From Streptomyces sp. WM6386 (lineage in GTDB: Bacteria; Actinomycetota; Actinomycetes; Streptomycetales; Streptomycetaceae), in the NCBI RefSeq assembly GCF_000972385.1, contig NZ_JXTE01000024.1, positions 1-64,000 of the forward strand: DNA of 64,000 nt. Reading direction: 5' to 3'. How positions within the stretch are numbered: position 1 is the first letter of the stretch; every line of letters begins with the position of its first letter. Under the pieces are notes generated by a model that saw nothing but the letters and a program-made list of their open reading frames with translations, was not told the origin of the DNA and did no database searches. Position numbers and translations under genes: made by a program. Positions 1-7,735 of the stretch are shown one piece after another.

Positions 1-1275
1 GTGCTGGTGGCGGGGCGGCGGGGCGGGTGTGGGATGGAGGAGGAGGCCGCCGCTCGGGTCGTGGCGTTGTTCGACGGGGACCGGGGCAGTCGGCGGGCCC
101 TGGGGCTGGCCCGGCTGGCTCGGGCGTTGGCCGTGTTCGGGGGTGACGACAGCTGTGGGGCCGAGCGGGTCGACGAGGCCGCCCGGCTCATCGGCGTCGC
201 CGCGCGGCCACCCGTGCCGCCCGGCTCCGGGCTGCCCGCCGACCGCGGTCCCGTCACCCACGACGGCGACGGCGAGCGGCGGCCCGAGCCCGGGCCCGCG
301 AAGCCGGAACCGGTCTCCGACGACGGCCCCGCGGACCGGATACCCGGCGCCGCCGTCGCCGTGCCCGCCGGACCCGCCGAGGCTCTGGACACCTTCGCCG
401 CCGACACCGGAGACGGCGTCGGCTCACCCTTCCCCGAGGACGACGCCCGGTTCCTGCGGGAGTTCGCCCCGCTGCGGATCCCGTGGCAACGGCGCCCGGA
501 GCCCAGTTCGGCGCGCGGTCCGGTGATCGGCGTACGGTCGGCCACCACCCTGCGCGACCTCGCCTTCGTCGCCACCGCCATCGAGGCCGCCAAGCACCAG
601 AACCTCCCCGGCCGCCGCGCCCTGCGCACCGACGGCGACGGCCGCCTCGTGGTGCTGCCCGGCGACTTCCGCAGCTACGCCCGGCTCCCCGTCGCGGAAC
701 GCATGCTGGTGCTGCTGCTCGACCACACCTGCCGCCGCGGCTGGGACTGGCAGCCCGCCCTCGCCCCCTACCTTCAGTGGGCCTACACCGGACGGGCCTC
801 CATCTGCATGGTCGAGGTCGGCAACCGGGACGCGGCACACGAGCTCAAGGCCGACCACTTCGTCGCCCGCAGCGTCCTGGACCCCCGCGTCGGCCGTGCC
901 CTGCACCGCCCGGCCGGGCGCAGCAGCCCCCTCGCCCACGGCCTGGCGATGACCGACCAGTTGCTGCGCCGCGCCTTCCAACAGCGCTCCAACCTCGTCG
1001 AGGCATGGCTGGTGGTCGTCTCCGACGGTCGTGGCAATGTTCCGCTCGACACCGGCACGGGCGACCGGCTGCCCGGCCCGGTGCGCCGTACCGGCATCGA
1101 GGACGCGCTCTCGGCGGCCGGCCGGATCGGCGCGATGGGGCGGATGCGGCTGCACTCCGTGGTCGTGGACGCCGCCCGCCAGCCGTACCCGGACCTGACG
1201 TTCCAACTCGCCGACGCGCTCGGCGGAGTGACCGTCGCCGGGCGTACCGCACGGGGGGTGACCGGTGTCCGCTGA
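1..1275 (+). CDS. vWA-domain-like protein of a conflict module, possibly 5'-incomplete
   Basis: The C-terminal half reads as a von Willebrand A-like domain. It has a hydrophobic strand ending LLLDHTCRRG near residue 235, where MIDAS DxSxS would be expected, then SPLAHGLAMTDQLLRR near 309 and VVVSDGRGNVPL near 338-349, as in Mg-chelatase-D type vWA domains. The first MIDAS motif is degenerate (DHTCR), so metal-dependent ligand binding may be altered. The N-terminal 150 residues are Pro/Asp-rich and probably disordered. The reading frame is open at base 1, so the true start may lie upstream; an ATG at 34 is an internal alternative. It overlaps the CHAT gene by 11 bases, implying co-translation. 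I infer a regulatory or scaffold role for the CHAT and TIR/NB-ARC proteins downstream. The exact family is not certain. Confidence 0.6.
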   Translation: MLVAGRRGGCGMEEEAAARVVALFDGDRGSRRALGLARLARALAVFGGDDSCGAERVDEAARLIGVAARPPVPPGSGLPADRGPVTHDGDGERRPEPGPAKPEPVSDDGPADRIPGAAVAVPAGPAEALDTFAADTGDGVGSPFPEDDARFLREFAPLRIPWQRRPEPSSARGPVIGVRSATTLRDLAFVATAIEAAKHQNLPGRRALRTDGDGRLVVLPGDFRSYARLPVAERMLVLLLDHTCRRGWDWQPALAPYLQWAYTGRASICMVEVGNRDAAHELKADHFVARSVLDPRVGRALHRPAGRSSPLAHGLAMTDQLLRRAFQQRSNLVEAWLVVVSDGRGNVPLDTGTGDRLPGPVRRTGIEDALSAAGRIGAMGRMRLHSVVVDAARQPYPDLTFQLADALGGVTVAGRTARGVTGVR

Positions 1276-2566
1276 ACCGTCCGGCCCCCGCGGTCTCGGC
1301 GGGGCGATCCCGCTGGGGCCCGGCATGCCCGCCCGGCCGCCGGCGCCCGAGCCGCTGGCCGCGCCGCGCCCCGCCGCCGTACCGGATCATGTGGCCGAGC
1401 CCCAGGAAGCCGTACGGCTGCCCGCCGCACCCGTGGACCCGGACGCCCGGCTGCCCGCCGGGTTCGCGAAGCTCTCGGTGCAGCGGGCCTACGGTGAGCC
1501 GGGGCAGGACGCGTTCTGGCTGACCGGGCACAGCGGTGAGCTGGAGAGCCGTCTCGACTCCGAGTACACCCGGCTGCGCCCGGACGACCTGGTGCTGCAC
1601 AACCTGCGGCCGGGCAGCTCGATGCCGCCGAGCGAGATCCTGCTGGGGCTGGCCGAATGGTCCCAGGGCCAGGACCCCCTGGTCCGCTGGATCAATGTGC
1701 TGCGGGCCCGGCACGGTGCGGAACTGCAGCTGGTGATCTGGGACGACACGGACTACGACATCCCCTGGGAGCTGCTGCATCTGACGGACCACCAGGAACA
1801 CGGGCTGGTCGCCGGGATCCTGGGCGCCCTGGTGACGGTGGTGCGCTGGACCACCGTCCGCGAGGCCGGGACCACCCCCTTCGGCACCCCGGCGTCCTGC
1901 GCGGGCCATGTCCTGGGCTACTACGCCGAGCAGATGAGACGGGACGTCGAGGTGTTCGAGGAGTATGTGCACCGCGCGCACATCGGCACCCCGCGGACCT
2001 TCCTCACCGAACTCACCCGGCCCGACCTCGGCGCCGGCCTCGTCTACATGGGGTGCCACGCCGAGTACGGCGCCCGTGCCCACGAGGTCAGGATCGCCTC
2101 CGTCAGCTGGAGCGACCTCAACCGGCAGGCCATGCCCGCGCTCCGGGACGGGTCCACCCTCGTCTGCCTCAACGCCTGTGAGTCCGGGCGCCTGTTCGAC
2201 AACCGTGGGCGTGGGGAGAACGCCCTGCGGGGCTTCGCCGAGCTGTTCCTGCGCAAGGGGGCCGGCGGCTGCATCGCCACGTCCGGGAAGGTCGGCGACG
2301 ACATCGCCCATCTGCTGATCAAGGAGCTGGTGGGCCGGGTGTGCGCCGACCCGGACCTGCCCGTCGCCCGTGCCCTGCGCGAGTTCCGGGCCAGTGCCGT
2401 GGCCCGGTTACCCGACCCGCTGTCGTGGCTCGACGTCGGCAGCCGCGCCTACACCGAGCGGCAGCAGGAGATCCTGCTGGTTCTCTACAGCTTCATGTTC
2501 CTCTACTTCGGACATCCGCTCACCACGCTCAGGCTGCGGGTGCGCGCCCAGGAGGTGAGGGCATGA
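1265..2566 (+). CDS. CHAT-domain caspase-like protease
   Basis: After a Pro-rich N-terminus of about 65 residues, the protein has a CHAT (caspase HetF-associated with TPRs) fold. The strand QLVIWDDTDYDIPWELLHL is the typical front half. The predicted catalytic His is H265 in YMGCHAEYG and the predicted catalytic Cys is C305 in CLNACESG, followed by GGCIATSGKVGD. Both catalytic residues are present, so activity is expected. CHAT proteases act in bacterial immunity and cell death when released by a sensor. Here the GTG start lies inside the upstream vWA-like gene, and the stop overlaps the next ATG (ATGA at 2563), so vWA-like, CHAT and TIR/NB-ARC proteins look like one co-translated unit. The substrate is unknown. 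Confidence 0.85.
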   Translation: MSAEPSGPRGLGGAIPLGPGMPARPPAPEPLAAPRPAAVPDHVAEPQEAVRLPAAPVDPDARLPAGFAKLSVQRAYGEPGQDAFWLTGHSGELESRLDSEYTRLRPDDLVLHNLRPGSSMPPSEILLGLAEWSQGQDPLVRWINVLRARHGAELQLVIWDDTDYDIPWELLHLTDHQEHGLVAGILGALVTVVRWTTVREAGTTPFGTPASCAGHVLGYYAEQMRRDVEVFEEYVHRAHIGTPRTFLTELTRPDLGAGLVYMGCHAEYGARAHEVRIASVSWSDLNRQAMPALRDGSTLVCLNACESGRLFDNRGRGENALRGFAELFLRKGAGGCIATSGKVGDDIAHLLIKELVGRVCADPDLPVARALREFRASAVARLPDPLSWLDVGSRAYTERQQEILLVLYSFMFLYFGHPLTTLRLRVRAQEVRA

Positions 2567-5500
2567 CCGGCGACGCCTCCTCCTTGCTGGTCGAGCCGCT
2601 GGTCGGCTGGCCCCGCAAGGCGCAGGCCGGGCAGAGCTATCTCGTCACCGTCGACCTCAACGGCCCGGCGGGGGACGAGGACTGGCCCTACGAGGAGGAG
2701 GAGTTCGACTTCGGGGTGGCCCTGGACGGCGCCCCGCACTTCGTGTGCGAGGCCCTGAGCGAGCCCAGCGTGGTCCTGCACCGCTTCGGCGGCACGTACG
2801 GCCCGGCGCGTTTCGTGGTGACCGCCGACCGCACGCCCGGGCCCGGCACGATCTGGCTGACCATCACCAACCGCTGGGGGGTGCCGGTCCGTACGGTCGA
2901 GCTGCCCAGCGAGATCGTCGCCGAGACGGTGCCCGCAGGACCGGGACAGATCGTGGTGCCCTCGGCGAACGGCCGCCCCGCCACCCTCCCCGGCTCCACC
3001 CGTCCCGGCACGCTCCCCGCTCCCCGCCCCTCCGACCCCTGGTCCCCCGACCACGTCACCATCAGCTACGCGGGCTCCCACCGTGCCTGGGCCACCTGGA
3101 CCGCGCACCAGCTTCAGCGGCACGGCTGCCGTACCGATCTGCTGCGCTGGGACCCGCCGCCGGGCGTCCCGCTGAACTGGCTGCTGAGCGATCTGCTCGG
3201 TGCCCCGGGCCGCATTCTGCTGCTCCTGGACGAGGGGTATCTGCGGCTCGGCCACCGCACCGAGGCCGAGTGGGCCGGGGCGCTGGCCGACGTGGTCGCC
3301 CCGCGTCTGGACCGGTTCGCGGCGGTCGACCTGTCCACCCGTGCCCTGCCCGCCTCGGCCGCTGTACTGGGCCCGCCCGCCCTCAGGGACCTGGACCCGG
3401 CGGAGGCGCTGCGCCGGCTGCTGGCGGCGCTCGGTCTGGAGCACACCGAGCCGGACGCCGAGGAGGACGTACCCGTCGCGCCGCGCTTCCCGGACGCGCC
3501 GCCGGCGGTGTGGAACGTGCCGCGCCGCAACTTCCGCTTCACGGGCCGCGATCCGGTCCTGGAGGAGCTGCGCGCCCTGTTCGAGAGCGGCGGTCCGGCC
3601 GGGGCGCGGGTGGCACTGCGCGGGATCTCGGGGGTGGGCAAGAGCCAGATCGTGATCGAGTACGCGCACCGGTTCGCCAACGAGTACGACGTGGTCTGGT
3701 GGATCAGCGCGAGCTTCCGGGCCACCGCCCGCCAGCAGTTCGCCGACCTCGCCGACCGGCTCCAACTCACCGACGCCCGGGCGCTGGGCGAGCGGGTGCG
3801 CGCGGTGCGGGAGGCGTTGCGCACCGGCCGCAGGCGCTGGCTGCTCATCGTGGACAGCGCCGACGACATGGAGCAGGTCGACGACCTGCTGCCGGAGAGC
3901 GGCGGCCATGTCGCGATCACCACCCTCACCCGCGGCTGGGCGGCCTCGGGCGGGGTCGCGGAGATCCAGGTGGACCGGTTCACCCGGGCGGAGAGCGTCA
4001 GTTACGCCCGCCGGCACGTGGAGCGGCTCACCGAGGAGGAGGCCGACCAACTCGCCGAGGCCGTGGAGGACTTCCCGCTGCTGCTCGGGCAGACCGCGGC
4101 CTGGCTGGAGGCCAACAGCCCGGTGCCGGCCGCCGATTACATCGGCCGGCTGCGCGGGGCGGACGCGGACGTCATCGGCATCCAGGTCTCCTCCGACTAC
4201 CCGATCGGCTTCAGGACCAGCTGGGCCATCACCCTCGACTCCCTGGAGCAGGACAACCCCAAGACGACGGAACTCCTGCGCCTGTTCGCCATGTTCTCGC
4301 CCGGCTCGATCCCGGTGCGCCAGCTCCAGCACGCCCGCCCCGGCGACCTGCCGCCCCATCTGGCGGAGCTGGCCGCCGACCCGGTGCGCTGGCAGCGGGC
4401 GCTGGCCCGGCTGGCCGAGTCCACCGCCGTACGCAGGGACTTCGTGCAGACCTCGGACGGCGACACCTATGTCGACAGCGTGGAGATGCACCGCCTCTAC
4501 CACCGCTTCCTGCGCCGTACGCTCTCCCCCGCCGACCGTGACGAACTGTCCGCGGTGGCCTGCCGGGTGCTGGTCTCGGCCGATCCGCAGAGCCCCTCCG
4601 ACGTGCGCGCCTGGCCGACGTACGCCGGACTGCTGCCGCATCTGTATCCGTCCGGCGCGCTGGAGAGCGCCGAGGACTCGGTGCGCGAACTCGTCCTGAA
4701 CTGCATCGAGTACCTGCGGCTGCGGGACGAGGAGAGCACCGGACTCACCCTGTGCGAACAGGTGCTGGCGCGCTGGCGGGTACGGCTGCCGCCGACCCAT
4801 CCGTCGATGCTGGTCCTGGTCCACCAGCACGCCAACATGCTGCGACGCTGCGGGCGTTACCGGGAGGCGGAGGCCGTCGGGCGGGCCGTCGTGGAGCAGC
4901 TGGAGTACGAGCGGGCGCCCGACGACGCGGACCTGCTGCGGGCCCAGGTCGGGCTCGGTGGGACCTTGATGGCGCTGGGCCTGTTCGAGGAGGCGCACCA
5001 GCTCTGCGACCGGGTGTGGCGCGCGTACGACGCCCTGGAGGGGCCGGAGGCGCCGCACACCCAGGGGTCGCTGCACAATCTCGGCGTCGCCCTCGGGCTG
5101 CTGGGCCGCTATCTGGAGGCGGCCGCCGTCCACCGTGAACTGCTGGCCCTGCGGGAGCGGTTGCTGCCCCGCAACCATCGGCTGACCCTGCTCACCGGTC
5201 TCACGTACGCCCGTTCGCTCAGGCTCCTGGGACGCCACCGGGAGGCCGCCGCGCTCCAGGACACCAACACCCGGCTGCACCGCGAGACCATGGGCGAGTA
5301 CCACACCCAGACCTTGCTGGCCCTGCACAACCAGGCTCTGTGCCTGCGGCGTTCGGGCGACTACGAGGGTGCCGGGGCCCTGTTGCGCGGACTCGTGGAG
5401 CAGTGCCGGCAGTTGCAGGGCGCACGGCATCCGATGACGTTGATGATCCAGGCCGACCACGCCTCCTTCCTGCGTTCGCACGGCGATCCCCGCGAAGCCG

Positions 5501-5892
5501 CCGAGCTGACGCTCCAGGTCTCCGAGGACTACCGGCATCTGCTCGGCGAGGACCATCCGAACACCGTGGGCGTGCAGGGCAACCTGGGGCTGGTGTTCTG
5601 GCGTCTGGGGGACCACGCGGGGGCTCGGCGGCTGGTGGACCAGGCGCTGCGCGGGATGACGGCCGCGCTCGGCGCCGACCACCCGTGGACGCTCGGCTGC
5701 GCCCTCAACACGGCGGCGGTACGGCGACTTTCGGGGCTTGAGGAGGAGGCCCTCGCCAGGCGCGAGGACACCCTGCGCCGGGCGCGGGGGGCCGTCGACG
5801 AGGGGCATCCGCTGCTGCTGGCCTGCGTGGCGGCGCTGTCGACGGCCGCGGACGAGCCGCCGTACTGGGACTTCGAGCCGCAGCCGATCTGA
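2563..5892 (+). CDS. TIR / NB-ARC (STAND) NTPase with C-terminal TPR repeats
   Basis: The protein has 1,109 residues from the ATG that overlaps the CHAT stop; the frame extends further upstream, but that part is a shadow of the CHAT gene. A beta-rich N-terminal domain (about 5-115) is followed by a TIR-like domain starting VTISYAGSHRAWATW near 165. Then comes an NB-ARC module: RRNFRFTGRDPVLEELR near 325, Walker A GISGVGKSQ near 354-362, and a Walker B-like strand WLLIVDSADD near 427. Many TPR units follow from about residue 740 to 1060 (for example HNLGVALGLLGRYLEAA). STAND proteins with TIR domains sense invasion and oligomerise; TIR domains often cleave NAD. It resembles the TPR proteins of FxSxx-COOH loci, but no such peptide gene is nearby. 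Inferred role: sensor and switch for the adjacent CHAT protease. Confidence 0.82.
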   Translation: MTGDASSLLVEPLVGWPRKAQAGQSYLVTVDLNGPAGDEDWPYEEEEFDFGVALDGAPHFVCEALSEPSVVLHRFGGTYGPARFVVTADRTPGPGTIWLTITNRWGVPVRTVELPSEIVAETVPAGPGQIVVPSANGRPATLPGSTRPGTLPAPRPSDPWSPDHVTISYAGSHRAWATWTAHQLQRHGCRTDLLRWDPPPGVPLNWLLSDLLGAPGRILLLLDEGYLRLGHRTEAEWAGALADVVAPRLDRFAAVDLSTRALPASAAVLGPPALRDLDPAEALRRLLAALGLEHTEPDAEEDVPVAPRFPDAPPAVWNVPRRNFRFTGRDPVLEELRALFESGGPAGARVALRGISGVGKSQIVIEYAHRFANEYDVVWWISASFRATARQQFADLADRLQLTDARALGERVRAVREALRTGRRRWLLIVDSADDMEQVDDLLPESGGHVAITTLTRGWAASGGVAEIQVDRFTRAESVSYARRHVERLTEEEADQLAEAVEDFPLLLGQTAAWLEANSPVPAADYIGRLRGADADVIGIQVSSDYPIGFRTSWAITLDSLEQDNPKTTELLRLFAMFSPGSIPVRQLQHARPGDLPPHLAELAADPVRWQRALARLAESTAVRRDFVQTSDGDTYVDSVEMHRLYHRFLRRTLSPADRDELSAVACRVLVSADPQSPSDVRAWPTYAGLLPHLYPSGALESAEDSVRELVLNCIEYLRLRDEESTGLTLCEQVLARWRVRLPPTHPSMLVLVHQHANMLRRCGRYREAEAVGRAVVEQLEYERAPDDADLLRAQVGLGGTLMALGLFEEAHQLCDRVWRAYDALEGPEAPHTQGSLHNLGVALGLLGRYLEAAAVHRELLALRERLLPRNHRLTLLTGLTYARSLRLLGRHREAAALQDTNTRLHRETMGEYHTQTLLALHNQALCLRRSGDYEGAGALLRGLVEQCRQLQGARHPMTLMIQADHASFLRSHGDPREAAELTLQVSEDYRHLLGEDHPNTVGVQGNLGLVFWRLGDHAGARRLVDQALRGMTAALGADHPWTLGCALNTAAVRRLSGLEEEALARREDTLRRARGAVDEGHPLLLACVAALSTAADEPPYWDFEPQPI

Positions 5893-5901
5893 ACCGCCCT
5901 T

Positions 5902-5925
5902 CCGGAGCCGAGTCCTGGGCTCCGG
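5902..5925. terminator. Hairpin between convergent genes, likely bidirectional terminator
   Basis: Arms CCGGAGCC (5902-5909) and GGCTCCGG (5918-5925) form a perfect 8-bp stem with an 8-nt loop. It lies 10 bases after the TIR/NB-ARC stop and before the end of the convergent operon at 6000. There is no U-tract, as is common for streptomycete terminators. The rest of 5893-5999 holds no gene I can support. Confidence 0.6.
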
Positions 5926-5999
5926 CATGACCCCTCCATGCCATGAACGAGAGGAACGGTCTGTACCGCCTCGCCGCGACCGACGTCTCCTGACCGGTC

Positions 6000-6536
6000 T
6001 CAGTCGTCCGAGGAGCGGCAGCCCTTCGGGAACTCGGTGTCACCGTCAGGAGTGGCCAGGAAGAACACGTCGATCCTGACGTTCCCGGAGGGCCCGCCCT
6101 TCCAGTAGCCCCGCTTCGGAGCGTTTCTGAAGCGGGGCATCTCCTTGGTGATGACGGAGTTGACCCGCTCGGCGGCCGCCTGCCCCGGGCCCGGCTCCGG
6201 AGCCGTACCGAAGGAGAGCACAAAGCCCGCCGTACGGCCGTCGACGCCGGCCGAGCGGAGCTGCTCGGTGAACTGACCGCGCACGGAGGCGGCACTGCCC
6301 GTCTTCACGGTGAAGCTGCAGGGCTTGAGCACCAGCCCCTGCTCCGCGACCTGGGCGCTCTCCGACGGACTCGCCGTCTCGGACGGGGTCGGGGAGGGGC
6401 CCGGTGGATCGGGCCGTTCCTGCTTGGGCAGGGAGCCCAGCGCGATGACGAACAGCAGCAGCAGGAGGTCGGCGAAGAGCCAGCCGGCGAGCAGGACGGT
6501 ACGCCCCGACCCGCTCCGCCCGGGTCGGTAGGTCAC
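6000..6536 (-). CDS. MotB/ZorB-like single-pass membrane protein
   Basis: I chose the GTG at 6536 because it overlaps the upstream stop (GTGA) and gives 178 residues; a longer frame starts at 6611 inside the neighbouring gene. The short basic N-terminus is followed by one membrane segment (about 13-34) reading VLLAGWLFADLLLLLFVIALG. The Asp near residue 23 sits where MotB/ExbD/ZorB proteins carry their proton-binding aspartate. A Pro/Ser/Thr-rich stalk and a folded extracytoplasmic C-terminal domain (about 75-175) follow. I cannot prove an OmpA-type peptidoglycan-binding fold. Coupling to the two-TM coiled-coil gene resembles MotA/MotB and ZorA/ZorB pairs. Inferred role: ion-channel or envelope-sensing half of a membrane module serving the GTPase operon. 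Confidence 0.6.
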   Translation of the reverse strand: MTYRPGRSGSGRTVLLAGWLFADLLLLLFVIALGSLPKQERPDPPGPSPTPSETASPSESAQVAEQGLVLKPCSFTVKTGSAASVRGQFTEQLRSAGVDGRTAGFVLSFGTAPEPGPGQAAAERVNSVITKEMPRFRNAPKRGYWKGGPSGNVRIDVFFLATPDGDTEFPKGCRSSDD

Positions 6537-7687
6537 GAGCGGCCCCCGCGCGGTGGGTCGGCGTTGCGGCGGTGGCCGTTGAGGAGCTCCAGTTGGTCGA
6601 CGAGCTGCCACATGCTGTGTGTGGAGTCGACGAGGTTGTCCGCCCGTTGGGTGAACACCAGCAGCGAGTCCCCGAGCCGCTGGGCCAGTTCACGGACCGC
6701 GGCGACGGCGAGGTCGTGCCGGTGGATCTCCTGGCCGGTGGCCTCCTGGGCGCGCCGCAGGTCGGTGACGAACGCGTCGAGGGTGGACCTGAGCTGTTCC
6801 CCCTCCCTGACCGTCAGTTCCCTGACCCTGATCAGCTCCCGGGCCAGCTCGTTCGGCGGGAGCAGTGACCGGACCAGACCCGTGAGTTCGTCGACCGACT
6901 GTGTCCAGCCGTCCAGCGCCGTCTGGATCCGGCTGCCGGGTCCGGTCTCCAGGACCGTCACGATCTCTTCCGATGTGCGGCGCAGCGCGCTTTCCAGATT
7001 GACGGTGCTGGCCAGCAGCTGGGCGGCCAGGCGGTCGGCGCTGCCGTTGTCCAGTGGTTTGCCCGCCGGGCGGGCGGCGGGCGCCGCCAGCAGGAACGTC
7101 GCCCGGGCCAGCTCCGTGGCCAGCCGTGCCCGTTCCTCCTCGCGCGAGAGCTGCTTCTCCCGGATGTTCTGCAGGACGTGGAGCCCGATCGTCAGCGCCA
7201 CGACCAGGACGATGAGCAGGGTGACATGGACCGCGGACGTCCCCAGCGTGACGGTGGTCGGCTCGGCCGGGTTGCCCTTGGGGAAGCCGCGGGCCCAGCC
7301 GAGCAGGAAGGGGTCGCTGCTCTTCTGGTCGTCGTAGGCGTCGAGGGCGTCCCGCAACCGCCACCAGGTGAGCGCGATGGGCGCGAACACCAGCACGTCG
7401 CGCAGCACCCCGAGCCACCCCTCCACGCTCGGCCAGCGCTTCGGCTGGGCGTCGGGGAGCAGCACCTGGGGCGGGTAGGCCACGACCAGGTCCGCGCCGG
7501 CGAGCGTGACGCCACCGGTGTCCAGGTCATCCGCGACGAGGTCCAGGACCGAGGTGTCCGTGCCGTCGGCCCGGGCCCGGTCGGCGAGTGTTCTGATCCG
7601 TGCGGCGACATCACCCAGCCCCGTGCCGGGTCCGGGTGCGGACCGGGGTGCCGGGACGGTCGCGTTCACGGTCATTTGCCTCTTCAT
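6533..7687 (-). CDS. Two-TM coiled-coil membrane protein (possible ZorA-like partner)
   Basis: The protein has 384 residues from an ATG at 7687. There are two likely membrane segments, about residues 93-109 and 148-173, followed by a long helical, heptad-like region (about 180-365). The topology, with a long cytoplasmic helical tail and a coupled MotB-like partner, recalls ZorA-type proteins, though classical MotA/ZorA have more membrane spans, so this is an analogy and not a family call. The gene begins 48 bases after the GAP1-like gene on the same strand. It overlaps the next gene by four bases. I recognise no enzymatic motif. Confidence 0.6.
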   Translation of the reverse strand: MKRQMTVNATVPAPRSAPGPGTGLGDVAARIRTLADRARADGTDTSVLDLVADDLDTGGVTLAGADLVVAYPPQVLLPDAQPKRWPSVEGWLGVLRDVLVFAPIALTWWRLRDALDAYDDQKSSDPFLLGWARGFPKGNPAEPTTVTLGTSAVHVTLLIVLVVALTIGLHVLQNIREKQLSREEERARLATELARATFLLAAPAARPAGKPLDNGSADRLAAQLLASTVNLESALRRTSEEIVTVLETGPGSRIQTALDGWTQSVDELTGLVRSLLPPNELARELIRVRELTVREGEQLRSTLDAFVTDLRRAQEATGQEIHRHDLAVAAVRELAQRLGDSLLVFTQRADNLVDSTHSMWQLVDQLELLNGHRRNADPPRGGRS

Positions 7688-7735
7688 TCCATGTCATGCG
7701 GTGTCATTCGGTCGAGGTCGGGCGTGAGACGGGGA

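Noticed and set aside
2563..5892. A complete FxSxx-COOH peptide locus
   Set aside because: The TPR protein resembles that family, but no small FxSxx peptide gene or dedicated radical SAM gene is next to it; the radical SAM gene at 27825 is of another type.
2503..5928. Long leftward reading frame opposite the TIR/NB-ARC gene
   Set aside because: It is a shadow of the high-GC coding strand: the opposite frame carries clear P-loop and TPR motifs, and this one shows no domain.
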